Shown: one piece after another, positions 9,047 through 17,079 of the stretch
Numbering within the stretch: position 1 is the stretch's first letter
Layout of the letters: each line of letters starts with the position of its first letter
Source: Bog-473 sp963828825
Lineage (GTDB): Bacteria > Actinomycetota > Acidimicrobiia > Acidimicrobiales > RAAP-2
Direction of reading: 5' to 3'
Assembly (NCBI GenBank): GCA_963828825.1
Contig: CAWHGF010000008.1
Location: 1-64,000, forward strand
DNA: 64,000 nucleotides
Notes under the pieces: generated by a model
Told to the model about the DNA's origin: nothing
What the model saw: the letters and a program-made list of their open reading frames with translations, nothing else
Database searches by the model: none
Position numbers and translations under genes: made by a program

Positions 9047-11704
9047 ATGACCGCCCGTCGGATTGCCATCGTTCCGCACACGCACTGGGACCGGGAATGG
9101 TACAAGTCCTATCAGGACTTCCGCCTCGCTCTGGTGGAGCTGATCGACGCGTTGCTCCCCCTCCTCGAGCGCGACGCCAGCTACCCGCACTTCATGTTGG
9201 ACGGGCAGATGGCCGTCGTGGACGACTACCTCGAGGTGCGCCCAGAGGCCGAGGGGCGCCTGCGGGCCTTGGCCGCCGCCGGCCGGGTCAGCATGGGCCC
9301 CTGGTACATCCTGATGGACGAGTTCCTCGCCTCGGGTGAGACGATCGTGCGCAACCTCCAGATGGGCGTGGGTCGTGGAGCCGCCTTCGGGGGGGTGATG
9401 GAGGTGGGCTACCTGCCCGACATGTTCGGCCACATCGCCCAGATGCCCCAGATCCTCCAGCTGGCCGGTTTCCACGACGCCGTGGTCTGGCGGGGCGTGC
9501 CCTCGCAGGTGACCAAGAACGCATTCCTCTGGGAGGCCCCCGACGGCTCCTCGGTCCGGGCCGAGTACCTGCCCGTCGGCTACGGCAACGGTGCGGCGCT
9601 GCCCGATGACGCCAAGGCCCTCGTGCGCCGCACCGCCGACAACGTGGCCGAGGTGGCCGAGTTCCTCATGGGCGACCTGCTGTGCATGAACGGGTCCGAC
9701 CACCTCATGCCCCAGGCCTGGCTCGGGCGGGTGGTGGCCGAGGCCAACGACCTGCAGGACGAGTTCGACTTCGAGGTGACCTCGCTCCCCCGCTACCTGG
9801 CCGGCGCCCCCGCCAAAGGACTGGTCCGAGTGGAGGGCGAGCTGCGCTCGGGCGCGAGGGCCAACATGCTCATGGGCGTCACCTCCAACCGGGTGGACGT
9901 GAAGCGCCGCGGCGCGCTGGCCGAGCGGGAACTGGAGCGGCGCGCCGAGCCCCTGGCCGCGTTGTTCCAAGCCCAGGTGGACTACCCCGACCGTCTTCTG
10001 GAACTGGCCTGGCTCGAGATGGTGCGCAACTCAGCCCACGACTCCATCTGCGCCTGCTCCGTCGACGACGTCGTCGACGCCGTCCTGCACCGCTACGCCG
10101 AGGCGCGCGCCATCGCCTCGGGGTTGGCGGACCGCGCCATCAAGACCTTCGCCCGCTCGCTGGCCCAGGCGGGCCCCTCGGTGCTCAACGCGTCGTCCCG
10201 GGCCCGCTCCGGCGTCGTGGAGCTGATCGTGCCGGCCGACGGCCCGGCTCCGGCGGACGTGCAGGTGCTCTCGGAACGGTCCGGGCTGCCCGGATCGATG
10301 GTGCTCGACGCCGACACGGTGCGCACCGTGCTGGGCATGATGCAGGGCCCGCGGATCAGTGACGACGCCTGGATCCATGACGTGCTGATCGAGGACACCG
10401 ACGAGGGCTTCGACATCACCATCGCCGTCGGCCCCGAGGAGAAGCCCGGCGTCCCGATCGCGGAGGCCAAGCAGGACGTCTACACGCGGCTCGGGGCGCA
10501 GCCGGAGGCCGTGGTCCGGGTCGCCATGGACCAGCCGTCGACGCGCAAGATCGTCGCCCGCTCTGGCGAGGTGCCCGGCTACGGCTGGAGTGCCTTCCAG
10601 CCGGCCCCGCTGGCCCACCCGGTCGAGGTGCACGAGACCGACGGTGCCGTCGTGGTGGCCAACGGGCTCGTGCGCATCGAGGTCGACCCGGCGAACGGCA
10701 CCTTCGCGCTGGACGGCACACCCGGCTACGGCCGGTTGGTGGACGGCGGCGACCTCGGCGACTCGTACAACTACTCGCCCCCGCGCCAGGACTCGTTCGT
10801 GGACACACCCCACGCCGTCGTCGTCCGGGTCGACGAGCGCGGTCCCGTCCGGGCGCGGGTGCGCATCACGAGCACCTACGAATGGCCCGATCACGTGGAC
10901 GGCTCCTCGCAGGCGCGGGTGGGCGGGCACCAGGTCGACGTCGACACCGTGGTGGAGGTGCGGGCGGACGACGCCGCGGTGCGCGTCACGACCACCTTCG
11001 TCAACCCGAGTGGCGACCATCGTCTGCGCGTCAACCTGCCGCTCCCGGACCCGGCACGCGAGTCGCGGGCCGAGAGCGCCTTCACCGTGGTCACCCGCGG
11101 CTTGACCGCCGAGGGCCGGCCCGACGAGTTCGGTCTCCCCACCGCGCCGGCCAACCGCTTCGTCAGCGCCGGACGCCTCACGGTGGTCCACGAGGGTGTG
11201 TGCGAGTACGAGCTCATCGACCTGGAGGGTGACGCGGCACACACCATCGCGCTGACCGTCCTGCGCTCGACCGGCATGCTGTCCCGGCTCGGCATGGCCT
11301 ACCGCCCCTTCCCTGCGGGCCCGCTCACCCCGGTGGAGGGCCTGCAGATGCGGGGCAAGCCGGTGGAGCTGCGCTACGCGCTGATGCTCGACTGCGACGA
11401 CCCGTACCGGCTGGCCGACGACGTCCTGCTCCCCCTCGAGCCCGTGGCGAGCCTGGGCGGCGGCCCGCGCCCGGCCTCGGGCAGCGAGCTGACGGTCCAC
11501 GGCGCCGAGGTCAGTGCCCTGCACCGGGTCGCCGGGGTGCTCGAGGTCCGCGTCTTCAATCCGACCCCGCAGCCGACCGTGGTGTCGGTCCCCGGTCGCG
11601 CCGGCTGGCTGGTCGACCTGCGGGGCTATCCCGAGTCGTCGTTCGAAGGGTCGTTCGAGCTACGACCCTTCGGCATCGCCACGGCCCGGCTGCACGACGT
11701 CTGA
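9047..11704 (+). CDS. Glycoside hydrolase family 38 alpha-mannosidase
   Basis: Retaining, zinc-dependent alpha-mannosidase or mannosylglycerate hydrolase-like enzyme, 885 residues, with no signal peptide. ATG 9047 is favoured over in-frame starts inside the divergent synthetase gene. The GH38 zinc-binding HTHWDREWY lies at residues 9-17. The catalytic Asp motif PDMFGHIAQMPQIL is near residue 124, and the conserved GSDHLMPQ is near 218. The C-terminal half is the beta-sandwich region expected for GH38. The length matches bacterial members. No sugar transporter is adjacent, so the physiological substrate is open. Its last 45 bp overlap the convergent cyclase gene. Confidence 0.92.
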   Translation: MTARRIAIVPHTHWDREWYKSYQDFRLALVELIDALLPLLERDASYPHFMLDGQMAVVDDYLEVRPEAEGRLRALAAAGRVSMGPWYILMDEFLASGETIVRNLQMGVGRGAAFGGVMEVGYLPDMFGHIAQMPQILQLAGFHDAVVWRGVPSQVTKNAFLWEAPDGSSVRAEYLPVGYGNGAALPDDAKALVRRTADNVAEVAEFLMGDLLCMNGSDHLMPQAWLGRVVAEANDLQDEFDFEVTSLPRYLAGAPAKGLVRVEGELRSGARANMLMGVTSNRVDVKRRGALAERELERRAEPLAALFQAQVDYPDRLLELAWLEMVRNSAHDSICACSVDDVVDAVLHRYAEARAIASGLADRAIKTFARSLAQAGPSVLNASSRARSGVVELIVPADGPAPADVQVLSERSGLPGSMVLDADTVRTVLGMMQGPRISDDAWIHDVLIEDTDEGFDITIAVGPEEKPGVPIAEAKQDVYTRLGAQPEAVVRVAMDQPSTRKIVARSGEVPGYGWSAFQPAPLAHPVEVHETDGAVVVANGLVRIEVDPANGTFALDGTPGYGRLVDGGDLGDSYNYSPPRQDSFVDTPHAVVVRVDERGPVRARVRITSTYEWPDHVDGSSQARVGGHQVDVDTVVEVRADDAAVRVTTTFVNPSGDHRLRVNLPLPDPARESRAESAFTVVTRGLTAEGRPDEFGLPTAPANRFVSAGRLTVVHEGVCEYELIDLEGDAAHTIALTVLRSTGMLSRLGMAYRPFPAGPLTPVEGLQMRGKPVELRYALMLDCDDPYRLADDVLLPLEPVASLGGGPRPASGSELTVHGAEVSALHRVAGVLEVRVFNPTPQPTVVSVPGRAGWLVDLRGYPESSFEGSFELRPFGIATARLHDV

Positions 11705-12955
11705 GCCGGGAGCCCGGTTGGCGGTGAGCAGACGCTCGCCGACTCCCCGCAGCTCCTCCAGGTCGCGCAGCACCTCCGAGAGCCGCTCCCAGCGCACGTT
11801 GCGCCGTCGGTCGGCCGCGGCGCCGGTGCCGTCGGCTTCCTGCCCGGCCCGACCGCACCACCAGAGCTGCACGCGGCCGAGGTCCTTCAACAGCCGCGGC
11901 CGGAGCGCCTGCGCCGTGAACTCGCCGGGCGCCTCCTGCAGCAGGGCCGAATAAAACTCGTCCGACATCAGGACGGTCCCGGGGTTGCCAATGTTGACGA
12001 TCCGGTGCGCCAGGTTGACCGTGGGCCCGAAGTAGTCGCCGTCGCGCAGGAGCACCGGCCCACAGGCGAGCCCCACCCGCACATCAGAGAGGAGATCGTC
12101 GTCGGCGTAGGCATCGGCCAGGCGGAGCCCGATGCGCGCCGCGTCGGCCACCTTGTCGACGACGAACATGACCTCGTCACCGATCATCTTGACCACCCGG
12201 CCGCGTGCGCTGGTCACGATGTCGTGGGAGATCTCCTCGAAGCGTCGCACGACGGCGGCGAGCTCCTCGTCACTCAGGTGCTGGCTCAAGAGCGTGAAGC
12301 CCACCATGTCGGCGAACCCCACGGCGAGCACCGGGCTCTGTCCCGGCGCCAAGCCGTGGCTGCGCAGCATCATGCTGCGCTGGATGCCCGCTGCCACCTG
12401 GCGCCGCCACACGAACTCGAGGAGCTTGGCCATGGCGGGAATGGTCACGTCGGCGACGCCGGCGAACGCTTCGGCGGAGAGGACCGGGTCGACCTCCGTG
12501 CCGATCATGTCTCCGGGCACGAGTTCTGCCTCGGCGATGCGGGCCATGGACGAGCCGATGACCCGGGCCATCTGGACCGCCGTGTCGGCATCGGCGGCCC
12601 CGAGTGCCTGCAGGCCCTGGAAGAGACGTACGGCCTCAAGATCGAGGTCGGTAAAGGCCCGGTCGTCGTCATCGACCCCCGGGAACCCGAGGGCGCGCCA
12701 GAAACGCTCCAGCTTGTCGACGCCGACGCCCGTGAGCTCGGCCACCTCGACCCGGGTGTACCGCCGCCGCGACGGGATGAGCAGGCGGTCCGCCACAAAG
12801 AGATCGATCACGCCGTCCGCGACGGCCCGGTCGATCTCCTCCTCGGTGGCGCCGTGCATCAAGAGGATCTCCTTGAGGTGGTCCAGCGCGGCATCCCGGC
12901 GCTCCTCGTCACCCACTTCCGGCAGCATCTCGTAGCCGTGGAAGATCCCACTCAT
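11660..12955 (-). CDS. Class III adenylate cyclase with Rv1264-like N-terminal regulatory domain
   Basis: Makes cAMP from ATP. The 431-residue protein has an N-terminal helical, MerR-like region (YTRVEVAELTGVGVDKLERF) resembling the autoinhibitory domain of mycobacterial Rv1264/Rv2212, where it senses pH and lipids. The C-terminal cyclase domain (about residues 210-390) has metal-binding Asp in GFADMVGFT and MIGDEVMF, substrate Lys in VVKMIGDE, and the transition-state Asn/Arg in FGPTVNLAHRI. All catalytic residues appear present and it is cytoplasmic. Its ATG overlaps the gpsA stop (ATGA at 12952-12955), so translation is probably coupled. The assignment to the Rv1264 group is by family knowledge, not by alignment. 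Confidence 0.88.
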   Translation of the reverse strand: MSGIFHGYEMLPEVGDEERRDAALDHLKEILLMHGATEEEIDRAVADGVIDLFVADRLLIPSRRRYTRVEVAELTGVGVDKLERFWRALGFPGVDDDDRAFTDLDLEAVRLFQGLQALGAADADTAVQMARVIGSSMARIAEAELVPGDMIGTEVDPVLSAEAFAGVADVTIPAMAKLLEFVWRRQVAAGIQRSMMLRSHGLAPGQSPVLAVGFADMVGFTLLSQHLSDEELAAVVRRFEEISHDIVTSARGRVVKMIGDEVMFVVDKVADAARIGLRLADAYADDDLLSDVRVGLACGPVLLRDGDYFGPTVNLAHRIVNIGNPGTVLMSDEFYSALLQEAPGEFTAQALRPRLLKDLGRVQLWWCGRAGQEADGTGAAADRRRNVRWERLSEVLRDLEELRGVGERLLTANRAPGSDVVQPGRGDAEGS

Positions 12956-13974
12956 GCCGGGAGCCCTCGCAAGAGCGACTCGTCCCACTCCGGTCGGGAG
13001 GGTCGCCGCATCAGGTTCAGGAGCGCCTCGGCGGGGGAGCACCGCCCCTCCACGATCGCCTGGACCTGCTCCACGATCGGCATCTCGACGCCGTGTGCCT
13101 GGGCCAACCCGACCAGCGGCCCCGCGCTCTTGACGCCTTCCGCCACCATGTCCATGCCGGCGACGATCTCCTCGAGCGACCGCCCCTCCCCCAGGGCGAA
13201 CCCGACGGTCCGGTTCCGGCTCTGGGGGCTGGCACACGTCGCCACCAGGTCACCGACGCCGGCCAGGCCGCCGAAGGTGAGCACCTTGCCGCCCAGCGCG
13301 ACGCCCAGCCGCCCCAACTCGGCCAGTCCACGCGTGATGAGCACGGCCCGGGTGTTGTCCCCGAGGCCCAACCCGTCGCCGATCCCGGCGGCGATGGCCA
13401 TTACGTTCTTGGTGGCGCCGGCGATCTCACACCCGACCACGTCGGTGCCCATATAGGTACGGAAGGTGCGCGTGTGCACCAGCGCCTGCACGCGACCGGC
13501 CAGCGCCTCGTCCGACAAGGCGACCACGCAGGCGGCCGGGTTCCCCTGCGCCACCTCGCGGGCCAGGTTCGGCCCGGTCAGGACACCGGCGGGAACGCCC
13601 GGGAGCACCTCGGCCACCACCTGGGACATGCGAAGGTTGGTCCCGATCTCAATGCCCTTGGCCAGACTCACCACGGCCTCGATCTCCCCCGCCAGGGGCT
13701 GCAGTTCGGTGAGGACGGCACGGAACCCGTGCGAAGGCACGGCCATGAAGACGATGCTGGCGCCGTGGAGCGCCTCGGCCAGGGACGACGTCACGGCCAG
13801 CCCCTCGGGGAGTGGCACGCCCGGTAGGTACTTCCCGTTCTGGCGCGTCTGCACCATGGACGTGGCCAGCTCGGGCGAGCGCACCCACAGCGAGGCGGGC
13901 TGCGAGGCGCCGACGATGGTCCCGACCGCGGTGCCCCACGACCCCGCACCGATCACCGCCACCCTGTCGCTCAT
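12952..13974 (-). CDS. gpsA: Glycerol-3-phosphate dehydrogenase [NAD(P)+]
   Basis: Reduces dihydroxyacetone phosphate to sn-glycerol-3-phosphate, the backbone precursor of phospholipids. It has 340 residues, typical length. The N-terminal Rossmann motif is VAVIGAGSWGTAVG. Also seen: NGKYLPGVPLP, the conserved FMAVPSHGFRAVL, and the substrate-binding/catalytic regions GPNLAREVAQGNPAACV and CEIAGATKNVMAIAAGIGDG. The ATG at 13974 is divergent from cofC (55 bp apart). It is the first gene of a two-gene unit with the downstream adenylate cyclase. Confidence 0.96.
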   Translation of the reverse strand: MSDRVAVIGAGSWGTAVGTIVGASQPASLWVRSPELATSMVQTRQNGKYLPGVPLPEGLAVTSSLAEALHGASIVFMAVPSHGFRAVLTELQPLAGEIEAVVSLAKGIEIGTNLRMSQVVAEVLPGVPAGVLTGPNLAREVAQGNPAACVVALSDEALAGRVQALVHTRTFRTYMGTDVVGCEIAGATKNVMAIAAGIGDGLGLGDNTRAVLITRGLAELGRLGVALGGKVLTFGGLAGVGDLVATCASPQSRNRTVGFALGEGRSLEEIVAGMDMVAEGVKSAGPLVGLAQAHGVEMPIVEQVQAIVEGRCSPAEALLNLMRRPSRPEWDESLLRGLPA

Positions 13975-14020
13975 CCATTAGAGCCTACGGCGGCCCCGCA
14001 GCCGCCTTCGCGCCGACCCG

Positions 14021-14026
14021 TACACT
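14021..14026 (+). promoter_or_regulatory. Candidate -10 box for cofC
   Basis: TACACT (TANNNT) lies 6 bp before the second of two adjacent GTG codons (14030 and 14033). This is the spacing of a leaderless start and favours GTG 14033 as the true initiation codon. Confidence 0.4.
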
Positions 14027-14029
14027 GTC

Positions 14030-14656
14030 GTGGTGTCGAGGGCGACCGTGTCGGCAGCGCAGCACGCGGCGGCGCAGGTCGACGTCCTTCTGGGGCCCGA
14101 GGTCGTCCTGATCCCGGTCAAGGCCTTCCACGAGGCCAAGCGGAGGCTGGGTTCCGCCCTGTCCGATCCCGATCGCATCCGGCTGGTCCGCGCCATGGCC
14201 TCACAGGTGGTGGCGGCGTGCGTGCCGCTGCCCGTCGCCGTCGTCTGCGATGACCAAGAGGTTGCGCAATGGGCGTCGGAGCTCGGCGCCTCCGTGATGT
14301 GGGAACCGGGTCAGGGCCTCAACGGTGCGGTGCGGGCGGGCGTCGACCGCCTGGCCCGGGCGGGCGCACGCTGGGTGACCGTCGCCCACGGCGACCTGCC
14401 CAGAGCCCACGGGCTGGGCGTGCTCGCCCCGTTCGAGGGCGTCACCCTCGTGCCCGACCGTCGGGACGACGGGACCAACGTGCTCCGGCTCCCGGCGGGG
14501 TCCGACTTCCGCTTCACCTACGGCCCCGGTTCCTTCCGCGCCCACCGGGCCGAGGCGACGAGGCTCGGTCTCCCGGTGCGTGTCCTGCGCGACCCCGACC
14601 TGGCCTACGACGTCGACTGGCCCGCCGACGTCGTCGAGCTCGGCCGGCCTTCGTAA
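14030..14656 (+). CDS. cofC: 2-phospho-L-lactate/phosphoenolpyruvate guanylyltransferase (F420 biosynthesis)
   Basis: Transfers GMP to a three-carbon phospho-acid to start the side chain of coenzyme F420 (called FbiD in mycobacteria). It has 208 residues. The nucleotidyltransferase N-terminus LIPVKAFHEAKRRL is the CofC signature. HGDLPRAHGLGVLAPF carries the metal-binding Asp, and DRRDDGTNVLRLP plus FTYGPGSFRAHRAEA are family-typical. F420 use is supported within the window by the Ddn-like gene at 18.5-18.9 kb. The first GTG may be one codon upstream of the true start. Convergent with the H1-like gene, with tandem hairpins between. Confidence 0.92.
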   Translation: MVSRATVSAAQHAAAQVDVLLGPEVVLIPVKAFHEAKRRLGSALSDPDRIRLVRAMASQVVAACVPLPVAVVCDDQEVAQWASELGASVMWEPGQGLNGAVRAGVDRLARAGARWVTVAHGDLPRAHGLGVLAPFEGVTLVPDRRDDGTNVLRLPAGSDFRFTYGPGSFRAHRAEATRLGLPVRVLRDPDLAYDVDWPADVVELGRPS

Positions 14657-14674
14657 CCGACCCCGGGCGCGGAG

Positions 14675-14718
14675 CCGGGGGCCCGAAGGCCCCCGGTCTC
14701 ACCTGTTCCCGAAGGAAC
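14675..14718. terminator. Two tandem hairpins between convergent genes
   Basis: Hairpin 1 (14675-14696): nine perfect pairs, CCGGGGGCC, loop CGAA, GGCCCCCGG. Hairpin 2 (14705-14718): GTTCC, loop CGAA, GGAAC. Both share the CGAA loop and serve either strand. No T-tract follows, so termination is inferred from position and stability. Confidence 0.6.
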
Positions 14719-14725
14719 GAAGCGC

Positions 14726-15145
14726 TTAGCGCCGCTTGCGGGCGGGTGCGCGGCGCACGGCCTTCTTGGCCGTCGCCCGCTTCTTGGTCGCCCGACGGGC
14801 CGGAGCCCGCTTCTTGGTCGCCTTGCGTGCCGGAGCCCGCTTCTTGGCGGCCTTCTTCGCAGGAGCCCGCTTCTTGGTGGCCTTGCGTGCCGGAGCCCGC
14901 TTCGCCGCCCTTTTTGCCGGAGCCCGCTTCTTGGTGGCCTTGCGTGCCGGAGCCCGCTTGGCCGCCTTTTTCGCCGGAGCCCGCTTCTTTGCGGACTTCC
15001 GTGCCGGAGCCCGCTTCACGGACTTCCGTGCCGGAGCCCGCTTGACGGCCTTCTTGGCCGGTGCGCGCTTCGCTGCCTTCTTTGCGGGGGCCCGCTTCTT
15101 CGCGGCCTTTTTGGCCGGGGCCCTTCTTTTTGCGGCTACTGCCAC
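14726..15145 (-). CDS. Histone H1-like Lys/Ala/Pro-rich DNA-binding protein
   Basis: A 139-residue, extremely basic, low-complexity protein made of variants of KKRAPAKKA and KRAPARKA. It lacks a globular HU domain, so it resembles the free C-terminal tail of mycobacterial HupB or a bacterial H1/Hc-like protein. The expected role is electrostatic DNA binding or compaction. Start GTG 15145 has a strong AGGGAGGTG about 6 bp upstream. The DNA itself is repetitive (units around gcccgcttcttgg). Pro recurs every 7-9 residues. It could be a nucleoid protein of the host or belong to the neighbouring mobilisation genes; the sequence does not decide. Confidence 0.8.
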   Translation of the reverse strand: MAVAAKRRAPAKKAAKKRAPAKKAAKRAPAKKAVKRAPARKSVKRAPARKSAKKRAPAKKAAKRAPARKATKKRAPAKRAAKRAPARKATKKRAPAKKAAKKRAPARKATKKRAPARRATKKRATAKKAVRRAPARKRR

Positions 15146-15279
15146 AGGTGCACCTCCCTAGGAGCATTCACTGAATAGAGGTGAAGCCTGCGCCACGTCG
15201 AGGTCGACTACCTCTCGCCGTGCGCACTGCCGCACCGGTTTCACTTGCAACTGCGTCGGCTGCCGCCGCTGCGCCGACG

Positions 15280-15492
15280 TCATGAACGCCGCCACATCAC
15301 GCCAAACCGACTTGATTCCCCGATCTGCGACGTCACGCTGACACCGTGCGGCGAGGCGAAGAGCGCGCGAAAACGAAGCCGACAGTTTTCGTTTTGCGCG
15401 TCACACACCTTTGTGTCGCAGCACATGTCATACCCTCCCTCACACTTCGGGTAGTCACATTCTTCTGTTATCCACATGCTCAGGTCAAGCAT
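15280..15492 (-). CDS. Possible cysteine-rich 70-residue protein
   Basis: An ATG-started frame with seven cysteines within residues 12-37 (ECDYPKCEGGYDMCC, then TKVCDAQNENC), followed by a plain tail. The first half has little GC3 bias and only a weak AGAGA precedes the start. It overlaps the inverted repeats. I do not recognise it. It could be a small metal-binding or disulfide-rich protein of the mobile segment, or a chance frame in AT-richer DNA. Confidence 0.22.
   Translation of the reverse strand: MLDLSMWITEECDYPKCEGGYDMCCDTKVCDAQNENCRLRFRALFASPHGVSVTSQIGESSRFGVMWRRS
15364..15416. repeat. Two adjacent inverted repeats (candidate oriT or operator)
   Basis: The first is a 13-pair stem: CGCGC (15364-15368), bulged G 15369, AAAACGAA (15370-15377), ten-base loop, TTCGTTTT (15388-15395), GCGCG (15396-15400). 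The second is ACACA (15403-15407) and TGTGT (15412-15416). They lie about 240 bp upstream of the coupling-ATPase gene. The oriT interpretation is inference from neighbouring mobilisation genes. Confidence 0.5.
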
Positions 15493-15637
15493 TCTCTAAT
15501 TCGCGACTCATTTCGGACGCGTTGACGACCGTCGTTTCACTCTGTTTCACGCGCGTAATTGACGTGCACCCTGCGCTGGTGAGTTGTGCTCAGCGCGTTG
15601 TCGTCGCCGCATTGGCTGATATGTCCCATGGAATTCT

Positions 15638-17078
15638 TTGTTCCCCAACGCAATCATCGCGAGTGTGGAACTCGACCGTCATATGCATGTCGACATCACC
15701 GAATGGAGTCCGATTTCGACTGCCGCACTCCATCAGGTCCACCGTTTGGCGCGTCACGGCATCTATGTTGGAGAGGGCGCCAGCGGATGGATGTGGGCTG
15801 GCCCACAGTGCTCGACACTGGTGCTGGGGCCGCCGCGCTCAGGGAAGACGTCCTCCCTGGTCATACCCAATATTTTGCTGTCTGACGGCGCGGTCGTTTC
15901 GACCTCCACCAAGCCCGACGTCATGCGGGCGACCGCGCCGTCGCGTTGCCGCGAAGGTTGGTCGTTCCTCTACGACCCGAGCGGTGAGGTGGAGTGCCCA
16001 CAAGGTGTCGAGCGCGTCGGTTGGTCGCCCCTCACGACCGCCTCCAATTGGGATGCAGCAGTGGTGACAGCCGACGCCATGGTCGGCGCCAGCCGGTTGA
16101 GCGGGCATAGCGTCGGAGAGCAGCACTGGACCGAGCGCGCCGGCGCGCTGCTCTCCACGCTCCTCCATGCCGCTGCGAAGGAGGAGCTCTCCATGCGAGA
16201 GGTCCTGAGGTGGATCGATCGGCACAATGGGGCTCCGGCCCTCGAAATTCTCGCCTCGAGCACCGGTGGGGACGATCCGGCGACCGATCTGCTCGCCGGC
16301 ATCGTCGCCACGGATTCCCGTGAGCAGTCAGGAATCTGGTCGACGACATCGGGCGTCTTGGCCGCATACCGCACGGAGGGTGCGCTTGCGTCCACCAACA
16401 CCACTCCGCTCGACCTCCAAGCGTTCTGCGACGGACCCAACACGCTCTACGTGTGCTCGACCGGTCGGCGCCAACGCCAATTCGCGCCGCTCGTGGTGGC
16501 GATCATCGGGGACGTGCGCGACGCGGCCTACGTCCGGTCCCGCGACGGGCACACCGGCCCAGCGACGCTCCTCGCACTCGACGAGGTCGCCAACATCGCC
16601 CCCATCCCCGACCTCCCGGCCATGGTCAGCGAAGGCGCGAGCCAGGGGCTCGTGGTGCTCGCCTGCCTGCAGGACCTCTCGCAGGCCCGCGGCAAGGTGG
16701 GGGCGGGCGGCCGACGGGTTCCTCTCGCTCTTCGGCACCACCGTGGTCCTGCGCGGCATCGCGGACACGGCGACCCTGCACGACATCAGCGCGCTGGCAG
16801 GCGACCGGGAGGTGTCCACCACGACGGTCAGCCGATCGGTCGATCGCTGGGGCCGCATCCGCCCCTCCACATCGGTCGGGAGCACACGCCACGTCCGCCT
16901 CCCGGTGGACGCTGTCGCCCACGGCACACCCGGCCACGCGCTCGTCCTCGGCCCGGACAAGGAGGTGCACGAGGTTTCGCTCACGCCCGCACACGAACGG
17001 TCGCCCTGGCGCGAGCTGCTCCCGCCGGCCCGGCAGCTCGCCGCCCCCGGGCCCGCCGACCGCGGCCGCGGCCGCTGA
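15638..17078 (+). CDS. VirD4/TraG-like type IV coupling ATPase (T4CP), frameshifted
   Basis: Coupling ATPase of conjugation systems, which brings the relaxase-DNA complex to a transfer channel. Walker A LGPPRSGKTSSLVIPN is at residues 63-78. Walker B and following motif LLALDEVANIAPIPDLP is the classic TraG/VirD4 form. QDLSQAR and the C-terminal GTTVVLRGIADTATL complete the core. No N-terminal membrane helices are visible, so it would be a soluble or truncated T4CP. The frame breaks near 16696: one extra G in AAGGTGGGGG shifts the last 125 residues; removing it gives about 479 residues. Starts: TTG 15638 or ATG 15683. It converges on the relaxase gene with 1 bp between stops. Confidence 0.8.
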
Positions 17079-17079
17079 G

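Larger units (their letters stand above)
15146..15637. other. Low-GC intergenic region with inverted repeats
   Basis: About 490 bp of clearly lower GC than the surroundings, between the H1-like gene and the coupling ATPase. It should hold the promoters of both divergent genes. It contains an inverted repeat at 15254-15279 (CGTCGGC / GCCGACG, 12-base loop) and the pair described at 15364-15416. One cysteine-rich reading frame (15280-15492, - strand) crosses it. Low GC and dense dyads are compatible with an origin of transfer next to a relaxase gene, but no nic-site consensus could be matched. Confidence 0.5.

Noticed and set aside
14736..15161. Open frame antisense to the H1-like gene (Ala/Phe/Gly/Arg repeats)
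   Set aside because: Complement of the KKRAPAKK repeats. The - strand gene has a strong ribosome site and recognisable composition; this strand has neither.
15146..15637. tRNA or att-site remnant in the low-GC region
   Set aside because: No GGTTCRAAYCC-type T-loop or cloverleaf could be found here or in the other gene-free stretches, and no direct repeats flank the mobilisation genes within the window.
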